A program made the position numbers and the translations under genes. DNA of 64,000 nucleotides from an uncultured Acidovorax sp. (GTDB taxonomy: Bacteria > Pseudomonadota > Gammaproteobacteria > Burkholderiales > Burkholderiaceae_C): the NCBI GenBank assembly GCA_913774625.1, contig CAJYHL010000069.1, positions 1-64,000 of the forward strand, in the 5' to 3' direction. The first letter of the stretch is position 1; every line of letters starts with the position of its first letter. Under the pieces are notes generated by a model, which was not told the origin of the DNA, searched no databases, and saw nothing but the letters and a program-made list of their open reading frames with translations. Positions 24,749 to 33,165 of this stretch are shown one piece after another.

Positions 24749-25594
24749 TCAGGCCTGTGCCGGTGCCGGTGCAGGGGCCAGCTCCGCCAGGAAGGGATGG
24801 AGCGCCTGCAGGTACTGCGGCAGGCAGTCCACCATGGGCGTGTGGCCGCCGGGCAGCAGCCGCAGCTGCGCCGAAGGCAGGCAGGCCGCCAGTTCCTCGG
24901 CGTCGGCCACGCTGCGGCGCACATCCCGTTCGCCGTGCAGCACGAGCGCGGGGCAGCGCAGCGTGGGCAGCAGGGGGCGCAGATCCACGGCGCGCAGGCC
25001 CTCGACGCTCTGCAGCAGCGCCTCGGGCGCCAGGCTGTCCAGATAGGCGCACAGCTGCGCGAAAAGCATGGCCGGCGGCGTGCGGGCGAAACAGGTGCGC
25101 AGGAAATCCCGCCGGGCCTCGGCGGTCCAGCCTTCGCGCACCCGGCGGGCGAAACCTGGATCGCCATGTCGGCTGCTGTGCGCGCCGGTATTGCCAGCCA
25201 CCACGCCAGCCACCGGCAACCCGGGCTGCAGCGCGGTCAGCAGGGCCATCACCCCGCCCACGGAATAGCCCAGCAGGACCACCGGCCCGGCATCGCCGTC
25301 CAGCACGCGCGGGCGCAGGGCGTCGGCCAGGCGCCCGGCCACTTCGCGCGGATCGCAGGAATGGTTGCTGCGGGGCGGCTCGGCCCAGTCCACGGGCTGC
25401 ACGGTCCAGCCCGGAGCGTGCAGGCGTCCGAACACGGCGGGCGAGCAGCCGGCGCCGGGCAGGGCCACGAGCAGCGGCCCGCGCAGCGCGCACCAGTCCA
25501 CCGCATCCACGGCCGCGTGCGGCAGGGGCGGCGCCCCAGGGCTGTCGATGGAGTGGTGGAGGCGGTAGGCCGGCAGAGGGGGCATGGCGGCCAT
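24749..25594 (-). CDS. Alpha/beta hydrolase
   Basis: A 281-residue serine hydrolase. The nucleophile elbow is GYSVGG (Ser in LLGYSVGGVMALLTAL); the acid is likely in LHGERDVRRS; the histidine is in LLPGGHTPMVD. The oxyanion-side strand reads LLVALPGAGCSPAV. Two nearby starts (25594 and 25585) are possible; the first is used. Coupled by position to the Bug receptor that follows and divergent from the LysR gene 71 bp away. A single-chain esterase or C-C bond hydrolase is likely. Confidence 0.87.
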   Translation of the reverse strand: MAAMPPLPAYRLHHSIDSPGAPPLPHAAVDAVDWCALRGPLLVALPGAGCSPAVFGRLHAPGWTVQPVDWAEPPRSNHSCDPREVAGRLADALRPRVLDGDAGPVVLLGYSVGGVMALLTALQPGLPVAGVVAGNTGAHSSRHGDPGFARRVREGWTAEARRDFLRTCFARTPPAMLFAQLCAYLDSLAPEALLQSVEGLRAVDLRPLLPTLRCPALVLHGERDVRRSVADAEELAACLPSAQLRLLPGGHTPMVDCLPQYLQALHPFLAELAPAPAPAQA

Positions 25595-25631
25595 CGTAGG
25601 CAGCCGCTGCCGATGTGGATAGGGAATAATT

Positions 25632-25647
25632 CTCATCCAGTGATGAG
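25632..25647. promoter_or_regulatory. Inverted repeat, likely LysR site
   Basis: CTCATC-CAGT-GATGAG, a perfect 6-bp inverted repeat in the 71-bp gap between the hydrolase and LysR genes, next to an AT-rich stretch (GGAATAATTCTC). Placement is right for a divergent LysR operator; binding is inferred. Confidence 0.45.
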
Positions 25648-25665
25648 CAAGAGGAATAGCCCGCC

Positions 25666-26583
25666 ATGACCACACCCTCCCTCTACCCGCCGCTGCCCGA
25701 CCTGCCGGTCGCCCAGGTGCGCCATTTCCTGCTCGTGGCCGAGCACGGCGGCTTTCAGGCCGCGGCGGACAAGGCCTTCCGCACCCAGCCGGCCATCAGC
25801 AAGTCCATCCAGGCCCTGGAAGAGCGCCTGGGCGGTGCGCTGCTGGAGCCGGGCCGGCGCTCGGCGCTCACGCCCCTGGGCCGGCAGTGCCTGCCCTTCC
25901 TGCGCGAACTGGTGCTGCACCACGACCGCACCGCCGCCGCGGTCTCGGCCTTCGTGCGCAAGGACCGGGGCACGCTCACCGTGGCGGCCATCGCCGCGCT
26001 GGCCGGCAACTGGCTGCCGGAACTGGTCAGCGGCTACCAGCAGGACCACCCCGGCGTGGCCGTGCGCCTGCTGGACGACAACTCGCGCAACGTGGAGCGC
26101 ATGGTGCGCGACGGCGAGGTGGACTTCGGCGTGGGCAGCCCGGTGTCGGAAGCGCCGGAGATCGTGTTCGAGCCCCTGGCGGACGATGCCTTCGGCCTGG
26201 TGTGCAGCCGCAGCCACCCGCTGGCGCGGCGCCGCCAGCTGCGCTGGGACGAGCTGCAGGGCCTGCCCCTGCTGGGCACCACCGCCCACCACCAGCTGGC
26301 CGCCTGGCCCGAGCAGGCCCGCTGGCTGCAGGCGCCGGTGCTGCAGGTCAGCACCATGCTGACCATGCTGGCGCTGCTCGACGCCAACGTGGGCGTGACC
26401 GTGCTGGCCCGCCTGGGCGTGCCGGCCATGCTGGCCGACAGGCTGGCCTTCGTGCCCCTGGTGGCGCCCCGGCGCGAGCGCCGGCTGGGCATCCTGCGCC
26501 TGGCGGGCCAGTCGCTCAGCCCGGCTGCGCAGGCGATGCGCGAGCGGCTGCTGGCGCATGCGCAGGCCCTGCGGGCCGGCTGA
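25666..26583 (+). CDS. LysR family transcriptional regulator
   Basis: A 305-residue LysR protein. The winged helix is at residues ~15-75 (AQVRHFLLVAEHGGFQAAADKAFRTQPAISKSIQ), followed by an effector domain (GTLTVAAIAALAGNWLP, VRDGEVDFGVGSPVSEAPE). It is divergent from the hydrolase/receptor pair and probably activates it in response to the transported compound. The IS3 remnant starts 10 bp after its stop, so any gene that once followed has been displaced. Confidence 0.93.
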   Translation: MTTPSLYPPLPDLPVAQVRHFLLVAEHGGFQAAADKAFRTQPAISKSIQALEERLGGALLEPGRRSALTPLGRQCLPFLRELVLHHDRTAAAVSAFVRKDRGTLTVAAIAALAGNWLPELVSGYQQDHPGVAVRLLDDNSRNVERMVRDGEVDFGVGSPVSEAPEIVFEPLADDAFGLVCSRSHPLARRRQLRWDELQGLPLLGTTAHHQLAAWPEQARWLQAPVLQVSTMLTMLALLDANVGVTVLARLGVPAMLADRLAFVPLVAPRRERRLGILRLAGQSLSPAAQAMRERLLAHAQALRAG

Positions 26584-26592
26584 TATTCCGCC

Positions 26593-26619
26593 TGAATCGC
26601 CCCGGGTTTCCTAGACACC
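26593..26619. repeat. Left terminal inverted repeat of IS3 element
   Basis: Pairs with 27804-27830 at 23 of 27 positions. It lies 9 bp beyond the LysR stop codon. Confidence 0.85.
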
Positions 26620-27490
26620 CGTGAGCCGTTGGGAATGGCGTCGTTCGAACTCGACCGGCGAAGTGTCGCCGGCGGTGCCGTGGCGCCGCTTGGGGTTGTA
26701 GAACATTTCGATGTAGTTGAAGACGTCGGCGCGGGCGTCGTTGCGCGTGGCGTAGACCTGACGGCGGATGCGCTCGCGCTTGAGCAACTGGAAGAAGCTC
26801 TCGGCCACGGCGTTGTCGTGGCAGTTGCCGCGCCGGCTCATGCTGCTGACCAGGTTGTGGTCCCGCAGGAACTTCTGCCATTCGTGCCCGGTGAACTGGC
26901 AGCCCTGATCGGAGTGCACCGTGACGGCTTGTTTGGGCTGGCGCCGCCATAACGCCATCAGCAGTGCATCCAGCACCAGCTCGGTGTCGATGCGACTGCC
27001 CATCGACCAGCCCACCACCTGGCGCGAGAACAGGTCCACCACGACCGCCAAGTACAGCCAGCCTTCGTGCGTGCGGATGAAGGTGATGTCGGTCACCCAC
27101 GACTGGTTGGGCTCGGCCACCGTGAACTGGCGCTGCAGATGGTTCGGCGCGACCACGGCAGGCTTGCCGCCGCGCACGCCCGGCCGGCCGGCGCCTGTAG
27201 CCGGTCTGCGAGCGCAGCCCTTCGAGCTTGAGCAGCCGAGCCACGCGGTGCTTGCCGCAGCGCTCGCCGAGGTCGCGCATGTCCAAGGTCTGCTTGCGAT
27301 AGCCGTACACGCCGCCACTCTCCAGCCAAGCTTGCTTGAGCAGGCCGCTGAGGCGCTGATCGTCCTTGGCCCTCGCACTCTGCGGCTGAGATTTCCACGC
27401 GTAGTAGCCGCTGGGGTGCACCTGCATCACCTTGCACATGCGCCGCACGCTGTACTGCGCCTCGTGCGCCTTGATGAACGCGTACCTCAC
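26611..27490 (-). pseudogene. IS3 transposase orfB, frameshifted
   Basis: The DDE integrase-like part of an IS3 transposase. The 5' portion (VRYAFIKAHEAQYSVRRMCK, HTH-like segment, [21 protein letters not shown]) is in one frame and the catalytic part ([50 protein letters not shown]) in another. The switch is a CCGG unit present three times in tandem at 27180-27191; removing one copy restores a continuous frame. The catalytic DDE residues themselves are intact. It opens with a GTG overlapping the TGA of orfA, as is usual for IS3-type pairs. Confidence 0.88.
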
Positions 27491-27768
27491 CCGGACTGCT
27501 TGGCAAAGTACGCGGCGGACTTTTTTAGGATGTCGCGCTCCTCGGTCACGCGCCGCAGTTCGGCCTTCAAGCGCCGCAGCTCCTCAGCCTGCGAGACCTG
27601 AGCCTTCCGCTCCGCGGCCGGCGCCGAGTAGGCCTTGATCCACTTTTACAGACTGTGCTGGCTGACGCCGATCCGGGCCGACACATCGGCCACCCGGTGG
27701 CCCCGCTCCGTGATCTGTTTGACCGCTTAGATCTTGAATTCTTCTGGGTAAGGTTGCTTCGTAGTCAT
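27487..27768 (-). pseudogene. IS3 transposase orfA, two nonsense codons
   Basis: The DNA-binding half: MTTKQPYPEEFKI, stop, AVKQITERGHRVADVSARIG, a second stop after QHSL, then a leucine-zipper-like stretch ending AYFAKQSG. The premature TAA codons lie at 27727-27729 and 27646-27648 (plus-strand coordinates), both readable as single-base changes from sense codons. With two stops it cannot make the OrfA or the OrfAB fusion. Confidence 0.85.
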
Positions 27769-27854
27769 GGCACCTCCGATTGGGCCTCAGTTTGAGGCTC
27801 GAAGGTGTCTACTGAATCCGGGGCGATTCAAAGCGCTATCCCGCACCCATCGTC

Positions 27855-29834
27855 TCAAGCCAACATGGCGACCTCATCCGCCTGGAACCAACCCGTTGCC
27901 TTGATTGCCGTAGCAGCCGCAACTGGGTTGGATGCCCACAGCACCAAAGCAAGGCTCTCCTCCGCTCTGCTGCAGGTCACGTAGAGCAGTCGAAGGGTTC
28001 TGTCGATGCTGGTCTCCTTGCCTTCCTTGGCGTTGGTATTGTCGCTTGGAGAAGGCTCCTTGGCCCCGAAGAGCTTGTCGTACGAGAAGAGGAAGCCGCC
28101 GGCTTCGGAGTCGTCCATGACCACCATAACGTGCGGGAACTCAGAGCCCTTGACCACCTGATGGGTAGCGAGCTCAGCCTCCCCACTCAAGTAGGACTTG
28201 TATAGACCAATCTGTTCCCAAGGCGTCTCGAACAAGTGACTCCAACCGCGCTTTAGTCGGTCTACCCGGTCCTCCTTGGAGACGACCTTGGGAGGTTCCG
28301 GTGGTGGCGTGGGATCCAGGAACGCATCAGTCAACCGTGCATCTGCATCGAAGACTCCCGCCACGAGCAAGGGCTGAAGGACCTCGCGAACCGTGGCACC
28401 AGGCTTCCTCGATACCGCTCCAAACGCTAGCACGGCGTCATGCAGCTTGGCGAGCTCCGCCCGACGCTCGTCGATGTCCTCCGGTAGCCCCTGCAGGGAT
28501 TTGGCTGCCCGAAGGACGTTCATCACCCGGAACTCGTCGACCTCGCCTAGCTTGTTGAAGCACGTGGAGAGTTCCAGAACAGGTCCCAGCAGCGGTCTCA
28601 CCATGGACGGCCCTGAGCGTTCGCCGTTGGTCTTCGGCGCCGCGGCATCCTCATCCAACAGGTCCATCGCGAAGTACGCATCGAAGAACCGGCCTCGCTT
28701 CGCCGCCAACTTGTGCTCTAGCGCCAGGGTCTTGAAGCTCCTCACGTCCTCAGACCACGCCGCTACACCCGTCGCCTTCAGCATGACCGCAGCACACTCT
28801 CGCTCGCGCTGTACCTTAGCTTCGGTGTCTTGTTTCGCATCCCCAATAAAGAGCCGAACCAGCCCCCCTGACTTCTCTTCCCGAGGATGCTGAGCGAAGC
28901 CAGTCTTGGCCTGAGTACGCCCCGCAAGGTCCGCATCCCAAATCGCGTTGATGAGGTCTACCACGCGTTTCTGGCTGCGATGATTCATCTTCAACGCCGG
29001 AAGTGCCCAGCCCTCTGGGACGTGACCAGGAAGGTCTCGATGGCCGTCGGCATAGATGCGCTGACGGTGGTCGCCCAGCAGTCCCAGGCTGAATTTCCCT
29101 GGCCGAGTTGCTTCCAACCTGAGGAGTGCATCGAGGATGCCCCGCATCGTGTCCTGCGACTCGTCGATGAGGACGAGCGGGTGCCGCTCCTCTAGGATGC
29201 GCTGTAGGGTTGGCCGGTTGTCGATGAGCCACGCGGCAACACGCAGGACCGTCGTGTGCGAGAGCGCTCCTGGTCCATATGTGTTCTTGTCCGGGTGGTA
29301 GATGAACTTCTCCGTCGCCCGAATCGCGTCCGCTTCCTCGGCAATCTCTTGGTACCTAGCCCGATCCTTGTCGGTCTCCCCTCGCACCTTCGCAGCAGCT
29401 TCTTGCTTGGCCAGCTTTAGCTCTTCGTCCTTGAGAGCAAGAAGGCCCTCACGGATATCCGTGTCGAAGCCGTCAACGAGCTCCCAGCAGAACGCGTGGA
29501 TAGTAGATACAACGGTCAATTCGTTCTCGCCAAGTCGGCCGCTCACGACGTTGGTCGCGTTCTTCGTGTACGTGATGACGCGAACCGTCTGACCGTGACT
29601 GCGGAGGCGCCTTGCGAAGACGCCACCAGTCTCGTGCGCAACGACACCAGTGACCCGCCGCAGAACCTCAACAAGCGTCCGCGTCTTTCCGGAGCCAGCT
29701 CCTGCGAACAGGAAGAAGCTCCTCGGCGGCTGCCCAGTCACGTAGCCGCAAATCTCCTCCACGACATGGGCGTCTCGCTCGTTCCCACCCACAGCGATGT
29801 TGACGGCCGCCGCTGTTTCCGCTACGCCTGTCAT
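27855..29834 (-). CDS. UvrD/PcrA-like helicase, GajB-like
   Basis: A 659-residue superfamily 1 DNA helicase. Walker A FAGAGSGKTRTL is at about residues 43-54, ITYTKNAT (motif Ia) follows, motif II is LIDESQD (222-228, DESQ as in UvrD/Rep), KMNHRSQKRV is motif IV, KGSEFPHVMVV motif V and LYVTCSRAEESL motif VI. Its ATG overlaps the TGA of the upstream OLD-type gene (ATGA), so the two are translated together. In Gabija systems the small helicase GajB senses or processes DNA ends and activates the GajA nuclease. At 659 residues it is longer than the ~490 typical of GajB. Confidence 0.87.
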   Translation of the reverse strand: MTGVAETAAAVNIAVGGNERDAHVVEEICGYVTGQPPRSFFLFAGAGSGKTRTLVEVLRRVTGVVAHETGGVFARRLRSHGQTVRVITYTKNATNVVSGRLGENELTVVSTIHAFCWELVDGFDTDIREGLLALKDEELKLAKQEAAAKVRGETDKDRARYQEIAEEADAIRATEKFIYHPDKNTYGPGALSHTTVLRVAAWLIDNRPTLQRILEERHPLVLIDESQDTMRGILDALLRLEATRPGKFSLGLLGDHRQRIYADGHRDLPGHVPEGWALPALKMNHRSQKRVVDLINAIWDADLAGRTQAKTGFAQHPREEKSGGLVRLFIGDAKQDTEAKVQRERECAAVMLKATGVAAWSEDVRSFKTLALEHKLAAKRGRFFDAYFAMDLLDEDAAAPKTNGERSGPSMVRPLLGPVLELSTCFNKLGEVDEFRVMNVLRAAKSLQGLPEDIDERRAELAKLHDAVLAFGAVSRKPGATVREVLQPLLVAGVFDADARLTDAFLDPTPPPEPPKVVSKEDRVDRLKRGWSHLFETPWEQIGLYKSYLSGEAELATHQVVKGSEFPHVMVVMDDSEAGGFLFSYDKLFGAKEPSPSDNTNAKEGKETSIDRTLRLLYVTCSRAEESLALVLWASNPVAAATAIKATGWFQADEVAMLA

Positions 29835-32185
29835 GGGGTTCCCCCAGCGGTCACGTTCACCTCCGCGCTCAACCACTCCAGCGCATCCTTGATGTACTCG
29901 GGGCACTGAAGGACAGCGCCGTTATTTAGGCGTTCAAACAGCGTGGCAGCAAAGTCACCCTTGCTGAAGCTTCCGTGCATAAGGTTGTGCAGCGATTCCA
30001 GCAGCTTCACATGGTCGTGGTTGTCGACCACAAGCTCCACCACCTTGCCAAGAGCGCCGCGATGCTTCCTCTTTTTCCCTTCGTCGTCGACTTCTTCGTC
30101 CAGCTTCTTGAACCAATCGATGTTCGCCAAAACGAGCGCATCCTCGAACGAACTCGGCCACTGGTCGCTCGCGGCCGTCACCGGTAGCTGCCACGCAAAG
30201 CGCACCTTGACGCCCTTCGGCGAGGTCCACTCAAGCTGCGCAGCAGTTGGCTTGCCGTAGTCCTTGAAAGTAGGCAGGGCTGGATGCCACGAAGTCAGCG
30301 TGTCGTTCCCGCACTCAAGGTCGGCCTGGCCGGCGATATGCACAGCAGTCCGAACCGTCCGACCCTTCGCGGACTTCGTTTGAATCACAGGGTCAAGGTC
30401 CGTGATGATTGCGGTCGGAATTCCAAGTTTCTCAACGAGCGGCCGGAGCCGATGCGCGTGGCTCCCACCGATGTCTACGAAGGACACATATCTCTTCGCA
30501 AGCTTCGGGAAGTGCTTTTCGATGAACAGTGGCACCAACATCCGCTCAGCGGTCCCTTCCACGAAGACCGCGGCGTCCGCGAATAGCAGGTCGGTGTGCT
30601 GAACCTGGAAGTACCGCTCTGCGAAAACTCGAGTCTCCACGTCCTTGCCGAACGCGTCGCCGAGGTTAACCACCTCGGTGCTTGGCTTTCCGCCGGCGCC
30701 GTTACTCGGCAGCCGCTTAACGTAGCGAAGACGCGTGAAGCTGTCGCCGTGAGCCAAGTGGCTTGAGTGCGTACTGATGAGCAACTGGCTACGCAGATGG
30801 GCGTGTACGGCGTCCTTGGGCTTGATGAGCCCATGTGCGTTGGACGAGAAATTCCTTGTCACCTGCACGTGAAGGTGAGCCTCCGGCTCTTCCACGATGA
30901 CCAAGTGGATGGCAGCTGGCGCTCCCTGCGGCGGATTCAGCCGCGCTGCTCGGAACGACACGAGCATGAAGCTCAAGGATTGCAGATTCTGGTAACCCAG
31001 CCCAATGGAATGCTCAGGGAGGGACTCATCGAGCACCGACTTGTCGAGTCGGTACTGGACTGCGGTGCTGTGAGCAAGGAGTTCGGCCGTCTGAATTCGA
31101 GTCCTAAAGTGGAACTGCTGCGGGTCATGAAGCCCTGGGTAGCCAAGAACCTCAACGTCCTCCATCGCCGGCTTCAGCGCCTTGTAAATCAGGTCGTCCA
31201 GTTTCGCCTGCGCCTCCGCTATGGCGGCAACCAGTGCCTCACCGTGCCCAGCCGAACTCGTCGACACGTTCAGATGCTGTCGCGCGAACTTGAGCAGTTG
31301 GCTTGAAAACATCCCGGGGCGAGAGCTTGGCGTCTCTGACTTGGCCTCATCTTCCTCGGCTCCGAGTCCCCGCTGAGCCGCGACGAAGTCGACGCGAATC
31401 AGCTTACGCAGGTGGGTCAGTTCCACAGGTTCCGAGCCTGCCGGGAGAACTTGAGGCGATGACTCCCCCGTTGTCGCCAGGGGGCCCTTCGCTGGATCCA
31501 GGCGGTAAGCGCATACCTTGCGGAGGTCCGAGGGATGCCGCAACCAGTAGTCGATGATGTCCTCAGGCCAGGCGTGGCCCTTTTGGGGCAAGTCCTTCAC
31601 CGGATGACGCGCCTCGCGGAAGGTCCACGCCAGCTTGCGAAGCTCGTCAATGTTGGAGACGGGCTCAAGCCGAAGTCGCACGCCAACGGCGCCGCCCCCC
31701 CACTTCAATGACGTGATGAACGGAGCCACGTAGCCGTACGCACCTTCCTTGGCGTCGAACCACAGGTCCGCGAATGGCATGCAGCTGAGCAACTGTTCCA
31801 ACTGGTCCGCCCATACCTCCGTGTCCTTCGTCTCAGTAGTTGGGTCCTCCGCCAGGCCTTCCCAAGCCTTACTCAGCTCTCGGAGCTTGGACCATTGCGA
31901 GAGACTTAGGTCATAGGGCCGGAAGCCCGACTGGTCGCTTAGAAAGTTGCGAAGCACCGTCAGCAGCGAGGTCTTGCCACTATTGTTGGCGCCGACCAGA
32001 ACCGTTGTGGTTTCGTCCAGGTCCAGGCGCGTGCTGGACAACCGCCGGAAGTTGCACACCTCCACACAGGCCAGCCGAATAGGTGGTGTAGCGCAGGGCG
32101 CAGTGGCTGCGGGCGCGTCGTCATTGGATGGTGCCTCCGCCGGCACTGCGCCAACTGCGGCGGCCGAAATCGTGTGAGTAATCAT
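29831..32185 (-). CDS. OLD-type ATP-dependent nuclease (ABC ATPase-TOPRIM), GajA-like
   Basis: A 784-residue two-domain protein. An ABC-type ATPase (IRLACVEVCNFRRL, Walker A VGANNSGKTS about 64-73, signature near GLGYQNLQSLSF about 395-406, Walker B LVIVEEPEAHLH about 428-439, His in STHSSH) is followed by a TOPRIM nuclease (AVFVEGTAERMLVP with Glu543; TDLDP with Asp596/Asp598) and a ~180-residue C-terminal extension. This is the class 2 OLD arrangement, paired with a UvrD-like helicase as in Gabija. It is longer than typical GajA (~580). The ATG at 32185 is used because a GTG further upstream lies inside the ssb terminator. Base composition is poorer in GC than flanking genes, suggesting acquisition by transfer. 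Confidence 0.88.
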   Translation of the reverse strand: MITHTISAAAVGAVPAEAPSNDDAPAATAPCATPPIRLACVEVCNFRRLSSTRLDLDETTTVLVGANNSGKTSLLTVLRNFLSDQSGFRPYDLSLSQWSKLRELSKAWEGLAEDPTTETKDTEVWADQLEQLLSCMPFADLWFDAKEGAYGYVAPFITSLKWGGGAVGVRLRLEPVSNIDELRKLAWTFREARHPVKDLPQKGHAWPEDIIDYWLRHPSDLRKVCAYRLDPAKGPLATTGESSPQVLPAGSEPVELTHLRKLIRVDFVAAQRGLGAEEDEAKSETPSSRPGMFSSQLLKFARQHLNVSTSSAGHGEALVAAIAEAQAKLDDLIYKALKPAMEDVEVLGYPGLHDPQQFHFRTRIQTAELLAHSTAVQYRLDKSVLDESLPEHSIGLGYQNLQSLSFMLVSFRAARLNPPQGAPAAIHLVIVEEPEAHLHVQVTRNFSSNAHGLIKPKDAVHAHLRSQLLISTHSSHLAHGDSFTRLRYVKRLPSNGAGGKPSTEVVNLGDAFGKDVETRVFAERYFQVQHTDLLFADAAVFVEGTAERMLVPLFIEKHFPKLAKRYVSFVDIGGSHAHRLRPLVEKLGIPTAIITDLDPVIQTKSAKGRTVRTAVHIAGQADLECGNDTLTSWHPALPTFKDYGKPTAAQLEWTSPKGVKVRFAWQLPVTAASDQWPSSFEDALVLANIDWFKKLDEEVDDEGKKRKHRGALGKVVELVVDNHDHVKLLESLHNLMHGSFSKGDFAATLFERLNNGAVLQCPEYIKDALEWLSAEVNVTAGGTP

Positions 32186-32312
32186 TTGCTTGAGCCGTAG
32201 CTCCCTAGGCGATGTCGTGTTGGTGCCGATCAGGTCAGCATTGTTTACAAATCTTGAAAGGTAGCTTGTAGCCTGGAGAGCACTTGAAGTCTCAAGAACC
32301 ACGTCAACAAGA

Positions 32313-32347
32313 AAAAAGCCCCGAGTGACAAGCACTTGGGGCTTTTT
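32313..32347. terminator. Bidirectional intrinsic terminator after ssb
   Basis: AAAAAGCCCC (32313-32322) pairs with GGGGCTTTTT (32338-32347), with an inner AGTG/CACT stem around ACAAG. Both strands end in T-runs. It terminates ssb and marks the right edge of the Gabija-like island. Confidence 0.85.
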
Positions 32348-32372
32348 GTTTACATCCTAAAAAAGTTCCGGT

Positions 32373-32942
32373 CTAGAACGGAATATCGTCGTCCATATCG
32401 TCGAAGCCCGAGGCCGCGCGCGGCGGCTGGGCCACCGGGGCCGGTGCCGGTCGCGGCGCCGGTGCCGGGCGCGGCGCTGCGGCCTGGGGGGCAGGGCGGC
32501 GGGCGGGGGCGCCGCCGCCACCACCATAGCCGCCGCCGTTGTCGCCGGCATCGCCGTAGCCGCCGTCGTCATAGCCGCCGCCACCGCCCTGGCCGCCGCC
32601 CATGCCCTGGCGGCTGCCCAGCATCTGCATGGTGTCGGCGCGGATTTCGGTGGTGTACTTTTCCTGGCCCGACTGGTCGGTCCACTTGCGGGTGCGCAGG
32701 CTGCCTTCGACATAGACCTGCGAGCCCTTGCGCAGGTACTGGCCCACGATCTCGGCCAGGCGGCCGTTGAAGACGATGCGGTGCCACTCGGTGGCTTCCT
32801 TGTTCTCGCCGGTGTTCTTGTCGCGCCAGCGGTCGGTCGTGGCGACGGTGACGTTGGCGACCTGGTCGCCGCTGGGGAAGGTGCGGATCTCGGGGTCGCG
32901 TCCGAGGTTGCCGACGATGATGACTTTGTTGACGGATGCCAT
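32373..32942 (-). CDS. ssb: Single-stranded DNA-binding protein
   Basis: Binds single-stranded DNA as a tetramer in replication and repair. 189 residues: OB-fold domain (1-112, with [40 protein letters not shown] and [14 protein letters not shown]), a Gly/Tyr/Pro-rich flexible linker (~115-180) and the acidic partner-docking tip DDMDDDIPF at the C-terminus. Transcribed toward the island but stopped by the terminator. The uvrA gene of the usual ssb/uvrA neighbourhood is 3.1 kb away beyond a CLC and an MFS gene. Confidence 0.97.
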   Translation of the reverse strand: MASVNKVIIVGNLGRDPEIRTFPSGDQVANVTVATTDRWRDKNTGENKEATEWHRIVFNGRLAEIVGQYLRKGSQVYVEGSLRTRKWTDQSGQEKYTTEIRADTMQMLGSRQGMGGGQGGGGGYDDGGYGDAGDNGGGYGGGGGAPARRPAPQAAAPRPAPAPRPAPAPVAQPPRAASGFDDMDDDIPF

Positions 32943-33165
32943 GGTGTGTAGGGGCCTGTAGAGAATGGTGGTGCGGAGGCACTACGGCCTGCGCGGCGCC
33001 GGGGTGCCGCGGAGAGAAAGAGCGGGGATTGTGCCCCAAGCCGTCGGGCATCGGGGGGGCCGGGGCATGCCCGGCGGCACCGGGTGCCACAATCGCCCCA
33101 CCGGCCGAACCCCCAGGCTACGCGCCATGCGGCCCGCCGCCTTCCTTCCCTCTTTTTCCTTCCCC

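Larger units (their letters stand above)
26593..27830 (-). mobile_element. Decayed IS3-family insertion sequence
   Basis: A 1238-bp element bounded by 27-bp inverted repeats (26593-26619 and 27804-27830) that match at 23 of 27 positions, with outermost bases TGAATCGCCCCGG. It carries the orfA/orfB pair of an IS3-type transposase on the minus strand, both broken (two stops in orfA, a 4-bp duplication in orfB). No target-site duplication is visible: the flanks are GCC on the left and AAG on the right, which suggests a rearrangement after insertion or loss of one flank. It separates core DNA from the lower-GC Gabija-like operon. Confidence 0.9.

Noticed and set aside
26590-27833. Target-site duplication of the IS3 element
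   Set aside because: Flanks GCC and AAG do not match at 3 or 4 bp.
32186-32335. Upstream GTG start for the OLD-type gene
   Set aside because: That GTG lies inside the ssb terminator hairpin, so it would rarely be transcribed; ATG at 32185 is kept.
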